A model generated the notes under the pieces. The model saw only the letters and a program-made list of their open reading frames with translations. It searched no databases and was not told the origin of the DNA. From Kordiimonas aestuarii (GTDB lineage: Bacteria > Pseudomonadota > Alphaproteobacteria > Sphingomonadales > Kordiimonadaceae): a stretch of 64,000 nucleotides of DNA. The translations under genes were made by a program, and so were the position numbers. The stretch is from assembly GCF_025574465.1 (NCBI RefSeq), contig NZ_JAOBPP010000021.1, positions 248,001-312,000 on the forward strand, written 5' to 3'. Shown here in pieces: positions 45,620-54,210 of the stretch (its first letter is position 1; the number at the start of each line of letters is the position of its first letter).

Positions 45620-45907
45620 CTACTCGGCTTCCCCAAACCGATTGGAAACCAGCGCCGATAACGCCTCAACCGCTGCGAACGCCTCGTCCCCATCAGCAGA
45701 GATGATAATCTCATCGCCCTTCGCCGCCCCGAGCATCATCAGCCCCATGATAGAGGTGCCGGTTACCTGCACACCGTCCTTTGAAACCGCTACAACCGCA
45801 TTATACCGCCCGGCTTCGGTTGCGAACCGTGCCGACGCCCTTGCATGCAGGCCACGCTGATTAACAATACCAACTGTCTTGGAAAGATTGTCCTCTGTCA
45901 CACTCAT
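45620..45907 (-). CDS. ptsH: HPr phosphocarrier protein of a regulatory PTS
   Basis: The 95-residue HPr has the histidine phosphorylation site at His21 (R-G-L-H-A-R-A-S) and the serine regulatory site at Ser52 (T-S-I-M-G-L-M-M-L-G). The latter is the residue modified by HPr kinase, encoded in the same block. Enzyme I (ptsP) and sugar permeases are not here, so this is the signalling-type PTS typical of alphaproteobacteria. The start follows the EIIA gene by 20 bases. Confidence 0.95.
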   Translation of the reverse strand: MSVTEDNLSKTVGIVNQRGLHARASARFATEAGRYNAVVAVSKDGVQVTGTSIMGLMMLGAAKGDEIIISADGDEAFAAVEALSALVSNRFGEAE

Positions 45908-45927
45908 AACACCTTTGACCCTACCCC

Positions 45928-46326
45928 TCAGCCGCCCAGCACCTGGCTGGCAATATTTATGTATTTGACACCTGCATCTTTCGCGGCCTCAACCGACTCC
46001 TGCAGCGTGGACCCGTGACGAACACTCGCAAGCTTGATCAACATGGGCAGGTTAATGCCCGCGATCACTTCAACCCGGTCCTTTTCAAGGAGCGAAATTG
46101 CAAGATTGGAAGGCGTGCCGCCGAACATGTCCGTCAGCAGCACGACACCGCTTCCGCTATCCACATCCTTGACGGCATCCATGATTTCTTGTCGGCGCTG
46201 TTCCATATCGTCATCGGGGCCAATACAGATTGCCCTGATCTGTTCCTGCGCACCCACCACATGCTCGGTTGCCGCGATAAATTCATCCGCGAGCCTCCCA
46301 TGCGTTACCAACACCATGCCAATCAT
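45928..46326 (-). CDS. PTS EIIA component, mannose (ManX-like) type
   Basis: The 132-residue protein is a mannose-family EIIA domain. The phosphorylated histidine is His9 (L-V-T-H-G-R-L-A), and the T-D-M-F-G-G-T-P-S-N segment is characteristic. It accepts phosphate from HPr. With no EIIB or EIIC encoded alongside, it probably signals rather than transports. It lies between rapZ and ptsH in a leftward run from chvI. Confidence 0.93.
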   Translation of the reverse strand: MIGMVLVTHGRLADEFIAATEHVVGAQEQIRAICIGPDDDMEQRRQEIMDAVKDVDSGSGVVLLTDMFGGTPSNLAISLLEKDRVEVIAGINLPMLIKLASVRHGSTLQESVEAAKDAGVKYINIASQVLGG

Positions 46327-46375
46327 ACACTAGACCTCATTATATTTGCCTGACTGGAGACTTGCCTGACCGAAT

Positions 46376-47260
46376 CTAACGTCCCTCATCCCCAGCAATC
46401 TCACGATGGTATCGATTGACCGTCATGCCGTCGAGCGCCAATTGGCCAGCGATCCTTTCCACCATCGTCACGGAACGATGTTTGCCGCCTGTGCAGCCAA
46501 TTGCAAGCGTGAGATAGGATTTTCCTTCATCCCGGTATCGCGGCAACAGGAAATTTATCAGTGCCATTGTCTTTTCGACAAAGGGTTCGAAACCCTCATC
46601 CGCCCGCACGTAAGACGATACTTCGTCTTCCAATCCGGTTTTTGGCTTCAATTCCGGCACGTAATGCGGGTTTCTCAGGAAGCGCACATCCAACACCATA
46701 TCGGCGTCGCGTGGCACGCCGTTTGCAAAACCGAATGACATGAAGGTCACTACCATCGTCGGCGCCGTATGCGCCGTAAAACGGTTGAGAATAGTCCGTC
46801 TTGTCTCGGCGCCGGTACGCATGCTGGTATCGATCAGCCCATCAACATGCTGCCTGACAGAAACCATCAGGTCCCGCTCCTGCCGGATAGCTTCGCGCAG
46901 CAGACGCCTCTCTCCAAACGGATGTACCCTGCGGGTCTCGGAAAAGCGTTTCATCAGCACATCGTCAGATGCATCCATAAACAGCACGTGCAGATGGATG
47001 TCCGTGCGGTCCTTCAGCACGCCGAGTGCTTTTTCGAACTGGCTCGGGGAAAAATGCAAGGTCCGCGAATCGATTCCCACAGCAATGGGGGCTTTGCTCT
47101 GGCCCGAGATTGCCTCATCAACCAACTGGGACAGCATCGTGAGCGGCAGGTTATCAATCGCCTGATACCCGATGTCTTCAAAGGCATGCAGCGCAGAGGA
47201 CTTCCCCGCCCCGGATAGACCGGTCACAATCACCAACTGGCGTTTGCTGTCGATGCTCAC
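46376..47260 (-). CDS. rapZ: RNase adapter protein RapZ
   Basis: RapZ is a P-loop protein; in E. coli it binds glucosamine-6-phosphate and guides RNase E to the sRNA GlmZ. The 294-residue protein has the Walker A loop G-L-S-G-A-G-K-S-S, the D-x-R segment (D-S-R-T-L) and the C-terminal hallmark G-C-T-G-G-K-H-R-S-V. Its role in alphaproteobacteria, which lack known GlmY/GlmZ, is not settled. The GTG start overlaps the hprK stop (GTGA). Confidence 0.95.
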   Translation of the reverse strand: MSIDSKRQLVIVTGLSGAGKSSALHAFEDIGYQAIDNLPLTMLSQLVDEAISGQSKAPIAVGIDSRTLHFSPSQFEKALGVLKDRTDIHLHVLFMDASDDVLMKRFSETRRVHPFGERRLLREAIRQERDLMVSVRQHVDGLIDTSMRTGAETRRTILNRFTAHTAPTMVVTFMSFGFANGVPRDADMVLDVRFLRNPHYVPELKPKTGLEDEVSSYVRADEGFEPFVEKTMALINFLLPRYRDEGKSYLTLAIGCTGGKHRSVTMVERIAGQLALDGMTVNRYHREIAGDEGR

Positions 47261-47718
47261 GTGCGTTTTCTCCTTGTACTTAAGGGGCGATCATCACCAA
47301 CCTGATCAGGGTACCTGAGTGCAAACTCCACTTTGGCGGGCGCTGACAGCTCGAACGCATGCAGCCTGATCAGCGGCAGCGACACACCTTCATATTCAAC
47401 GGTGCTCGCGCTGGGAAAACGCGGCACATCAGCCGCCGCAACAAGGTCGACAACCAGCCGGACAAGACTCGACTTGGCAGCAGGTATCGACATAAGACCA
47501 AGGCCACGCACCTCGATAAAACCGTATATATCGTCAGGTGCCGACGCAACCAATCCCCGGCTGCCTGCGCGCAGGCATATCTGATCATCAGCTATCAGCA
47601 CCGCGCCCCGGTCAATCAGCCTGAGGCCAAGGTCGGACTTGCCCGCGCCCGACGCACCGCGCAGCAGCACACCTAAGCCGGCCACATCAACCACTGTTCC
47701 ATGTATTGGATTCGCCAC
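47257..47718 (-). CDS. hprK: HPr kinase/phosphorylase, short alphaproteobacterial form
   Basis: HprK phosphorylates and dephosphorylates the regulatory serine of HPr. The 153-residue protein consists only of the catalytic domain: P-loop G-A-S-G-A-G-K-S-D-L, the D-D-x-x-x-L and G-F-I-E-V-R-G-L-G signature, without the N-terminal domain of Firmicutes HprK (about 310 residues). This short form is normal in alphaproteobacteria. The start is GTG. It lies between chvG and rapZ. Confidence 0.93.
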   Translation of the reverse strand: MANPIHGTVVDVAGLGVLLRGASGAGKSDLGLRLIDRGAVLIADDQICLRAGSRGLVASAPDDIYGFIEVRGLGLMSIPAAKSSLVRLVVDLVAAADVPRFPSASTVEYEGVSLPLIRLHAFELSAPAKVEFALRYPDQVGDDRPLSTRRKRT

Positions 47719-47776
47719 GCCCGCTATCCCCGCTCTAACCCTGTCATCAGTTCAAACCACCATGCATCAGGGCAGT

Positions 47777-49420
47777 CTACCTGAGCAGGGGCAACTCTAC
47801 GATAAAGCGCGCGCCTGATACAGACCCATCGTCGGCAAATTTATTCTCTGCATGGATGCTGCCGCCATGTGCCTCAACCACCTGCCGGGAGATGGCCAGG
47901 CCCAGACCCGAATGCGAACCAAACGCCTCCGTGTCCGGCCGTTCGGAATAAAATCGGCTGAATATCTTTTCCTCGGCCCCCTCGGGCATGCCGGGGCCTT
48001 CATCCTCAACGGTGACAAAAATGCGGTTGCTCTGGCGCGTAATGGCCACTTTCACCGTGCCGCCCTCAGGGCTGAAGCTGATGGCATTATCGATAAGGTT
48101 CCGCCAGATCTGGCCAAGCCTCATCTCGATACCTTTCATCACAAACACGCCCGCTTCATAATCCCCAAAAACCACATCCACGCCGCGGCGATTGTTTGCT
48201 GTGGTATAGGCGTCGACAAGCATGTTGAGCATGACCGCGAGGTCAAGTTCATCCATCTCGCCACGGGTAAGCTCGGCGTCCAGCCGGGAGGCATCTGAAA
48301 TATCGGTGATCAGGCGGTCGATGCGTTTCACATCCTCGCGCAAAATGGCAAAGAGACGGGACTGCACCTCGGGCTTGTCCGTCATCTCAAGTGTCTCAAG
48401 TGCGCTCCGCATGGATGAAAGCGGGTTTTTAATCTCATGTGCCACGTCGGCCGCAAACTGTTCGACCGCGTCGATCTGGTTATATAGCGCGCGCGTCATG
48501 TCCGAGAGAGAGCGTGACAGATCACCAATCTCGTCCATGCGCTCAGCGAATTCGGGGATGTTTTCCTCGCGCCCGATGGCACCGCGCACCCGCTCTGCTG
48601 CCCGCGCAAGCACACGGATGGGGCGCACTAGTGTGCGGCCAAGGAAGAAGGAGAGCAAAATGGTGACAAGGAGCGCGCCGCCAAAGACCTTCACAGTCAG
48701 CATCTGTTCCGCGCGTACAATGCGGTCAATATCCTCGGTCTGGGCCGTCAGGAGCAGCACACCCAGCACCCGCCTGAAACGCTGTATCGGCACCGCTATG
48801 TTGATAATCAGCTTGTTATCCGCGCGCATGCGCATCTGTGCGGTAGGCACCCCTTCAAGCGCGGTAGAAACCTCCATGAAATCAGCACCGCGCATACCGG
48901 GTCGGTCCACACTGAGCGGCGCCGCAGGCCGGGGGGACAGGCCGTCCAGCAAACGGTGCAGACCGTCTTCCAACTGCTCTAGAAAGCCCGGCTGGGCCTC
49001 AAGGGCTGGCAAGGTTTCTTCAATCAGGCGTTTGTCACCGGCGAGAAAACGGCTATCCGCAATCAGCCTGCCGTCGGTGGCAAACACCCGCGCGCGGTTG
49101 TCTGTTGGCCCCACAAGGCGGGTGATGATCTGCCGCGCGGGTGCCAGGTCAATCTCGGTCGCCTCGGCGCCGCCAACCGCTGATTCGCCAAGAGCACCGG
49201 CGATAATCTCACCCTGAATAAGAAGCGCATCGATGCGTTCATCGATCAGGTTCTGCCTGAATTGGTTAAGATAAAGCACACCGCCCACAAGGATCAGCAG
49301 CGCCATGGAGTTGACCACCATGATACGCACCATGAGTGGCGACAGCCCGCGCGTATAGTGACGCGGACGACTATGCCGCCCGCGTGCTTCCTCGGCGTTG
49401 TTCTGAATCTGTGGTCGCAA
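47777..49420 (-). CDS. chvG: Sensor histidine kinase ChvG (ExoS-type)
   Basis: ChvG senses acid and envelope stress and phosphorylates ChvI. The 547-residue protein has a cytoplasmic basic N-terminus, a membrane helix (about residues 30-50), a periplasmic domain, a second helix (about 240-262), a HAMP region, the H-box with His328 (D-V-A-H-E-I-K-N-P-L-S-S) and an intact ATPase domain (N-L-I-D-N-A, D-E-G-P-G-M, S-G-L-G-L). The start is TTG with GAGGGG upstream. The chvI-chvG-hprK order is conserved in rhizobia and relatives. Confidence 0.93.
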   Translation of the reverse strand: MRPQIQNNAEEARGRHSRPRHYTRGLSPLMVRIMVVNSMALLILVGGVLYLNQFRQNLIDERIDALLIQGEIIAGALGESAVGGAEATEIDLAPARQIITRLVGPTDNRARVFATDGRLIADSRFLAGDKRLIEETLPALEAQPGFLEQLEDGLHRLLDGLSPRPAAPLSVDRPGMRGADFMEVSTALEGVPTAQMRMRADNKLIINIAVPIQRFRRVLGVLLLTAQTEDIDRIVRAEQMLTVKVFGGALLVTILLSFFLGRTLVRPIRVLARAAERVRGAIGREENIPEFAERMDEIGDLSRSLSDMTRALYNQIDAVEQFAADVAHEIKNPLSSMRSALETLEMTDKPEVQSRLFAILREDVKRIDRLITDISDASRLDAELTRGEMDELDLAVMLNMLVDAYTTANNRRGVDVVFGDYEAGVFVMKGIEMRLGQIWRNLIDNAISFSPEGGTVKVAITRQSNRIFVTVEDEGPGMPEGAEEKIFSRFYSERPDTEAFGSHSGLGLAISRQVVEAHGGSIHAENKFADDGSVSGARFIVELPLLR

Positions 49421-49444
49421 AGGCAGGCCCCCTCAGGCGAACGC

Positions 49445-50152
49445 TCACGCGTCCCGGTAGCGGTAGCCTACACCATAGAGGGTCTCGATTGCGTCAAATT
49501 CTTCCGCCACAGCGCGGAATTTTTTCCGCAAGCGTTTGATATGGCTGTCGATGGTGCGATCATCCACATACACATCGTCGGAATAGGCCGTGTCCATCAA
49601 CTGGTCACGGCTTTTCACATGGCCGGGGTGCATGGCAAGCGCTTGCAAGATCAAGAATTCGGTCACCGTCAGGGTGACATCCTTGTCCTTCCAGGTGACA
49701 CGGTGCCTGAGCGGGTCAAGCACCAGGTTGCCACGCACAAGAATCTCCTCAGTTTCCTCAGAGAGCTCCTCTGGCGTCTTGTTGCTCATTTCCACCCGGC
49801 GCAGCAGCGCGCGGATACGCTCAATCAGCAGGCGCTGCGAGAACGGCTTACCGATATAATCGTCGGCCCCCATGCGCAGGCCCAGCACCTGATCGATCTC
49901 CTCGTCCTTGGATGTGAGGAAAATCACCGGCATGTCTGAAACCTCCCGCAGCTTGCGCAAAAGTTCCATGCCGTCGAGCCGTGGCATCTTGATATCAAGT
50001 ACGGCGAGGTCCGCCGGATTCTTGGAAAGTGCATCCCAAGCCTTCTGACCATCGGGGTATGTGCGCACACGAAACCCTTCGGCCTCCAGCGCGATTGTCA
50101 CCGAGGTCAGGATGTTACGGTCGTCATCGACGAGCGCAATTTGTGCGGTCAT
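49445..50152 (-). CDS. chvI: Response regulator ChvI
   Basis: ChvI is an OmpR-type regulator. The 235-residue protein has the receiver domain with Asp53 as phosphorylation site ([11 protein letters not shown]) and the Lys switch segment (F-L-T-S-K-D), then a winged helix (about 135-232) ending Y-G-V-G-Y-R-Y. I chose ATG 50152 because GAGG precedes it and the receiver begins at once; an in-frame start 20 codons earlier is less likely. It is divergent from pckA. Confidence 0.95.
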   Translation of the reverse strand: MTAQIALVDDDRNILTSVTIALEAEGFRVRTYPDGQKAWDALSKNPADLAVLDIKMPRLDGMELLRKLREVSDMPVIFLTSKDEEIDQVLGLRMGADDYIGKPFSQRLLIERIRALLRRVEMSNKTPEELSEETEEILVRGNLVLDPLRHRVTWKDKDVTLTVTEFLILQALAMHPGHVKSRDQLMDTAYSDDVYVDDRTIDSHIKRLRKKFRAVAEEFDAIETLYGVGYRYRDA

Positions 50153-50200
50153 TTTGTTTCCCTCTTCCATGTACCGTTCACCCTGATCCGGGAGCCTCCC

Positions 50201-50222
50201 TGTTATTTCCATTGCAATAACA
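50201..50222. promoter_or_regulatory. Inverted repeat upstream of chvI
   Basis: TGTTATT (50201-50207) and AATAACA (50216-50222) form a perfect 7-bp dyad with an 8-base spacer, 49 bases upstream of the chvI start. It may be an operator, possibly for autoregulation; the regulator is not identifiable from the sequence. Confidence 0.4.
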
Positions 50223-50328
50223 AGTCTTTGCCCGAATCCGGATCAAGGTAAAGGGTTAAGAGAACTTTAAGACAAAATAGTGGCGCATAAATGGCCGCAG
50301 TTAGGGCGCTACTTTCCCCTGCCCGCAG

Positions 50329-50343
50329 ATGACAGCGCTATCA
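50329..50343. promoter_or_regulatory. LacI-type operator copy 1 upstream of pckA
   Basis: ATGACAGCGCTATCA contains the near-palindrome TGAYAGCGCTRTCA centred on AGCGCT, the form typical of LacI/GalR-family operators. An identical copy lies 56 bases downstream. LacI-type control of pckA has precedent in Sinorhizobium (PckR). Confidence 0.7.
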
Positions 50344-50384
50344 ATTGTGGTTTTGCCTAAGTGCGTGAGATCGCTGGGGAAAAA

Positions 50385-50399
50385 ATGACAGCGCTATCA
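50385..50399. promoter_or_regulatory. LacI-type operator copy 2 upstream of pckA
   Basis: This copy is identical over 15 bases to the one at 50329. The 56-base separation is between five and six helical turns, so looping by a tetramer or independent binding are both possible. Confidence 0.7.
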
Positions 50400-50583
50400 T
50401 TTTCAAGCCCGTCAGAATCAAGTTGATTTCCCCGGGCAATTCCGCAAGTTTGACGGCCTGACCCGCCCGCGCGCGGGGATAATAATAAGCCGAGGCACTT
50501 AAAAAAACCCGCCCGGCACTGAGTGTTCTGAAGCGGCACAGCCAGATCAGAACGGCCCCAATAATCACTTGGAGGACAAGACG

Positions 50584-52188
50584 TTGCAAGTCTTTGGCGC
50601 CCGTCTAAGCAATGTCGGTCTTGATGCACAAGGTATCACCGACACAGGCAATCAATACTGGAATCTCGAAACCGCCCAACTGTATGAAGAAGCGATTCGT
50701 CGCGGTGAAGGCAAAATGGCCAAGGATGGCCCGCTGGTTGTCAAAACCGGCAAGCACACCGGCCGCTCCGCGAACGACAAGTTCACCGTACGCGACGAGA
50801 TGACGGAAGACACCGTGTGGTGGGGCGATGTAAACCGCCCGATGACCCCTGACCAGTTCGATACCATCCACAAAGCGTTCCTTGCCCACATGAAAGGCAA
50901 GGACCTTTTTGTTCAGGACTTGTGGGGCGGTTCCGACCCCGAGCACCGCGTTGCCGTGCGCACCGTGGGTGAATATGCCTGGCACAGCCTTTTCTGCCGC
51001 ACCATGCTCGTCCGCCCCGAGCGCGAGGAACTGGGCAAAATGGCGCCGCAGTTCACCATAATCAATCTGCCAAGCTTCCGCGCGGACCCGGCCACCATGG
51101 GCTGTCGCAGCGAAACGGTCATTGCGGTGAACTTCTCGAAAGGCCTCGTACTCATTGGCGGCACCGAATACGCGGGCGAGAACAAGAAGTCCGTCTTCTC
51201 CATCCTCAATTACCTGCTACCGGAAAAAGGCATCATGCCGATGCATTGCTCCGCCAATATCGGTGACGAGGGTGACGTGGCGATCTTCTTCGGCCTTTCC
51301 GGCACCGGCAAGACCACGCTTTCCGCTGACAGCAGCCGTACGCTGATTGGCGATGACGAGCACGGCTGGTCCGAAGACAGCGTGTTCAACTTCGAGGGTG
51401 GCTGTTATGCCAAGCTTATTCGCCTGTCCGAGGAAGCAGAGCCCGAGATTTATGCCACCACCAAGCGTTTCGGCACCATCCTTGAGAATGTGGTGATGGA
51501 TGAGGAAACCCGCGAGCTGGATCTCGACGACAACACGCTCGCCGAGAATACCCGCGGCGCTTACCCGATTAATTTCATCCCGAACACGTCTGAGCATAAC
51601 CGCGGCGGCAAGCCGAAGAATATCATTATGCTGACGGCTGACGCTTTTGGTGTGCTACCACCCATCGCACGGCTGACGCCTGAGCAGGCGATGTATCACT
51701 TCCTCTCGGGCTACACCGCGAAGGTTGCGGGCACCGAGATCGGCGTGAAAGAGCCGCAGGCGACATTCTCCACCTGCTTTGGCGCGCCCTTCATGCCGCG
51801 CCACCCGAGTGTGTACGGCGACTTGCTCCGCAAAAAAATCGCGGAAGGCAGCGTGAACTGCTGGCTCGTGAACACCGGCTGGACCGGCGGCGAGTATGGC
51901 ACCGGCAACCGCATGCCAATTAAGGTAACACGCGCACTCTTGCACGCGGCCCTCGACGGCAGCCTCAATATGGCACCGATGCGCATAGACCCGCACTTCG
52001 GCTTCGAAGTGCCGGAGATTGTGCCAGGTGTGGACACGCAGATCCTGAACCCGCGCGAAACCTGGGCGGACAAGGCAGCCTATGATGCCAAAGCCTCCTA
52101 CCTCGTGAGCCTGTTCGTGAAGAACTTCGAAACCTTCGCGGGCCACGTGGACGCAAGCGTAATCGCCGCAGCACCAAAAGCTGCATGA
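50584..52188 (+). CDS. pckA: Phosphoenolpyruvate carboxykinase (ATP)
   Basis: PckA turns oxaloacetate plus ATP into phosphoenolpyruvate and CO2, the entry to gluconeogenesis. The 534-residue protein has G-R-S-A-N-D-K-F (substrate loop), the P-loop [13 protein letters not shown], the metal-binding L-I-G-D-D-E-H-G-W, and the C-terminal W-T-G-G-x-Y-G-x-G-x-R-M. I chose TTG 50584, which has GGAGG eight bases upstream; an earlier TTG at 50569 overlaps that site. Divergence from chvI is typical of alphaproteobacteria. Confidence 0.96.
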   Translation: MQVFGARLSNVGLDAQGITDTGNQYWNLETAQLYEEAIRRGEGKMAKDGPLVVKTGKHTGRSANDKFTVRDEMTEDTVWWGDVNRPMTPDQFDTIHKAFLAHMKGKDLFVQDLWGGSDPEHRVAVRTVGEYAWHSLFCRTMLVRPEREELGKMAPQFTIINLPSFRADPATMGCRSETVIAVNFSKGLVLIGGTEYAGENKKSVFSILNYLLPEKGIMPMHCSANIGDEGDVAIFFGLSGTGKTTLSADSSRTLIGDDEHGWSEDSVFNFEGGCYAKLIRLSEEAEPEIYATTKRFGTILENVVMDEETRELDLDDNTLAENTRGAYPINFIPNTSEHNRGGKPKNIIMLTADAFGVLPPIARLTPEQAMYHFLSGYTAKVAGTEIGVKEPQATFSTCFGAPFMPRHPSVYGDLLRKKIAEGSVNCWLVNTGWTGGEYGTGNRMPIKVTRALLHAALDGSLNMAPMRIDPHFGFEVPEIVPGVDTQILNPRETWADKAAYDAKASYLVSLFVKNFETFAGHVDASVIAAAPKAA

Positions 52189-52204
52189 TCACCGCAGCAT
52201 AAAT

Positions 52205-52240
52205 AAAAAGAATGCGGGGCCCTAGCTCCGCATTCTTTTT
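52205..52240 (+). terminator. Intrinsic terminator of pckA
   Basis: A 13-bp stem, AAAAAGAATGCGG and CCGCATTCTTTTT, has a 10-base loop. The stem arms supply the T-run in either direction, but only pckA points at it. Confidence 0.9.
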
Positions 52241-52286
52241 GCCTTTGCAAGTACGAATTCATGGGTAAAGTTAGCTAGGGGGATAC

Positions 52287-53009
52287 ATGCGCAAACTACT
52301 CTTCTGTCTTTTCGTGCTCGTAGCACTACCAAGCCATGCAAGCGATCCTGAGGAGGAGCAGGTTTTCCTAAGCCTCCGAAAAGAGGCCCCCAAAGGCGAC
52401 TCCGAAGCACAATATTACCTGGGCATGATGTACCATGTCGGCATTGCTACCGATCGGGACTACCAAAAAGCTTACGCGCTTTTCGCCGAATCCGCAAAAG
52501 CAGGCCATCCTCTTTCGGCATATAAGGTCGGCTGCTATTACGCAGGGCAAGGGGGAGGAATCTTACCGGTCGATCAGGATCTGGCGCTAAAGTACAAACT
52601 GATCGCCGCTGAAGCCGGATACTCCTTCGCGCAAAATGATGTTGCATTGATTTTCCTTCAGCAGCAGAAATTTGACAATGCGGTAAAGTGGACAAAATCA
52701 GCAGCAGATCAAGGATATGCCAATGCAATCGCAATGCTCGCATCCTTCCATGCGGACGGCATCCTCGTGAAGAAGGACCGAGCCAAAGCGCAGGCCTATC
52801 TTCGTATTGCCCTTCGTCAGGCGGGCGCACGCCTAACTCCGGAAGTTGTTGGGTTTCTCAAACAACAAGAAGCATTGATGTCTGAGGAAGAAGTACAACG
52901 TACTAATGCTATTTTTGATGGCTGGGTTGCACGGCCAACTGAAATAACCGTTAAGGCGACACATGGTCTGCGATCCGCCAGCGACTACCTTTTGGGTAAA
53001 CAGCAGTGA
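52287..53009 (+). CDS. Exported Sel1-repeat protein
   Basis: The 240-residue protein has a signal peptide (residues 1-18, ending S-H-A) and about four Sel1-like repeats. These include A-Q-Y-Y-L-G-M-M-Y near 42, S-A-Y-K-V-G-C-Y-Y near 78, F-A-Q-N-D-V-A-L-I near 114 and N-A-I-A-M-L-A-S-F near 146. Such repeats form solenoids that bind proteins; exported members include envelope stress and lipoprotein partners. The exact role is unknown. It has its own terminator downstream. Confidence 0.85.
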   Translation: MRKLLFCLFVLVALPSHASDPEEEQVFLSLRKEAPKGDSEAQYYLGMMYHVGIATDRDYQKAYALFAESAKAGHPLSAYKVGCYYAGQGGGILPVDQDLALKYKLIAAEAGYSFAQNDVALIFLQQQKFDNAVKWTKSAADQGYANAIAMLASFHADGILVKKDRAKAQAYLRIALRQAGARLTPEVVGFLKQQEALMSEEEVQRTNAIFDGWVARPTEITVKATHGLRSASDYLLGKQQ

Positions 53010-53021
53010 ATATCGAACCAA

Positions 53022-53046
53022 GGGCCCCCTAGCGGCCCCGTTTTTT
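53022..53046 (+). terminator. Intrinsic terminator after the Sel1-repeat gene
   Basis: GGGCC and GGCCC flank a seven-base loop, followed by CG and TTTTTT. The T-run touches the stop codon of the convergent FG-GAP gene. Confidence 0.72.
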
Positions 53047-54160
53047 ATTTGTGCTGGTAACAGGTCCAGTTCTGGCCGTCTGAATTGCCGGTGACGATAT
53101 CAAGCTTGCCGTCGCCGTTCACGTCGCCGACAGTGATGGCATAGGTGGCTGAATCCGGCTCGCCAAACTCTGCATTCAGGGCCAGGCCGCCCTTTCCGTC
53201 ATTGAGGAAAAGCTGGTTCACGCCCTCATCGTTACCGACCACAATGTCCGTGTCTCCGTCGCCATCAATATCCGCGCCCACAATGGCATAGGTTGCGTCC
53301 GCCTCGCCGCCAAAGGATGAGATTGTCTCGAAGGAGCCATTGCCCTTGTTGAGGATTACGTCATTGGCAGCTTCGATGTTGGCGGTCACGATATCCGGAA
53401 GGCCATCGCCGTTCATGTCTGCAACCACCACACCGCGGGTATCGTCGTCGCCGCGCCCGAAGGGGATCGCATGGCCGAACGTCATGTCACCCGCGCCGAC
53501 GAGGATCTGGTTCTGCTGGCCGTCCCGGTTCGCGAGCACGAGGTCCATGATGCCGTCGCCGTTCATGTCCGCCACGGCGACATCAAGGGTCGAATCCTCG
53601 CCGTTCCCGAACGAGACAGGCGCGGCCAGCCCGCCCTTGCCGTCATTCAGGAAAATATGGTTCGCGCTGCCACGGCAGATCTCAAGGATATCAAGCACAC
53701 CGTCACCGTTTACGTCAGCAACCGTGATGCTGCGGGTGGCGGATGAACCCTCGCCAAACCATATGGGCTCGCCAAAGTTGCCCTTGCCGTCATTCAGGTA
53801 AATCTGGTTGGCATAACGGTCGGACGCCGAGATCACATCAAGGTCACCATCGCCGTCGATATCCGCGAGGTGAGCGGTATAGCTTGTGACCTCCAAGGTG
53901 CCGAGTTTCATGCGTGAGGTAAACCGGTTCCCGGCGTTATAATAGACATAGCTCGGCTGCGCCCAATGGCGACCGTTGGCTTCAATGAGGTCAAGGTCAC
54001 CGTCACCATCCACGTCACCCAAGGCAAGGCCGGCGGTACGGTAGTTTTCCGCACCCACGGGATAGGACCGTTTGTCCGAAAAAAGGGCGCTGTCGCCCTC
54101 AGCCCATATCGGCTGCGCCAGCCCGCCGCCAAATGCTATCGCCATCATCAGATGCCGCAT
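53045..54160 (-). CDS. Exported FG-GAP/VCBS seven-bladed beta-propeller protein
   Basis: The 371-residue protein has a signal peptide (residues 1-20, ending I-W-A). It has seven calcium-binding D-x-[DN]-G-D-G-x-x-D motifs starting at Asp49, 100, 149, 198, 248, 297 and 347, evenly spaced at 49-51 residues. That number and spacing predict a single complete integrin-alpha-like propeller with nothing else attached. It is likely periplasmic or secreted, binding a protein or sugar partner. No partner gene is apparent; neighbours on both sides are unrelated. Confidence 0.88.
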   Translation of the reverse strand: MRHLMMAIAFGGGLAQPIWAEGDSALFSDKRSYPVGAENYRTAGLALGDVDGDGDLDLIEANGRHWAQPSYVYYNAGNRFTSRMKLGTLEVTSYTAHLADIDGDGDLDVISASDRYANQIYLNDGKGNFGEPIWFGEGSSATRSITVADVNGDGVLDILEICRGSANHIFLNDGKGGLAAPVSFGNGEDSTLDVAVADMNGDGIMDLVLANRDGQQNQILVGAGDMTFGHAIPFGRGDDDTRGVVVADMNGDGLPDIVTANIEAANDVILNKGNGSFETISSFGGEADATYAIVGADIDGDGDTDIVVGNDEGVNQLFLNDGKGGLALNAEFGEPDSATYAITVGDVNGDGKLDIVTGNSDGQNWTCYQHK

Positions 54161-54210
54161 ATTCTGGTTCCTCCGTCGTGTCCTTTGGTCTTTTTTGTTT
54201 TCTATAGATG

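Larger units (their letters stand above)
50153..50583. promoter_or_regulatory. Divergent chvI/pckA intergenic region
   Basis: This 431-base gap has no credible gene. It holds the TGTTATT dyad near chvI, two identical LacI-type operator copies in its middle, and the pckA ribosome binding site at its right end. It is the only gap over 300 bases in the window, which fits heavy control of pckA. Confidence 0.7.
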
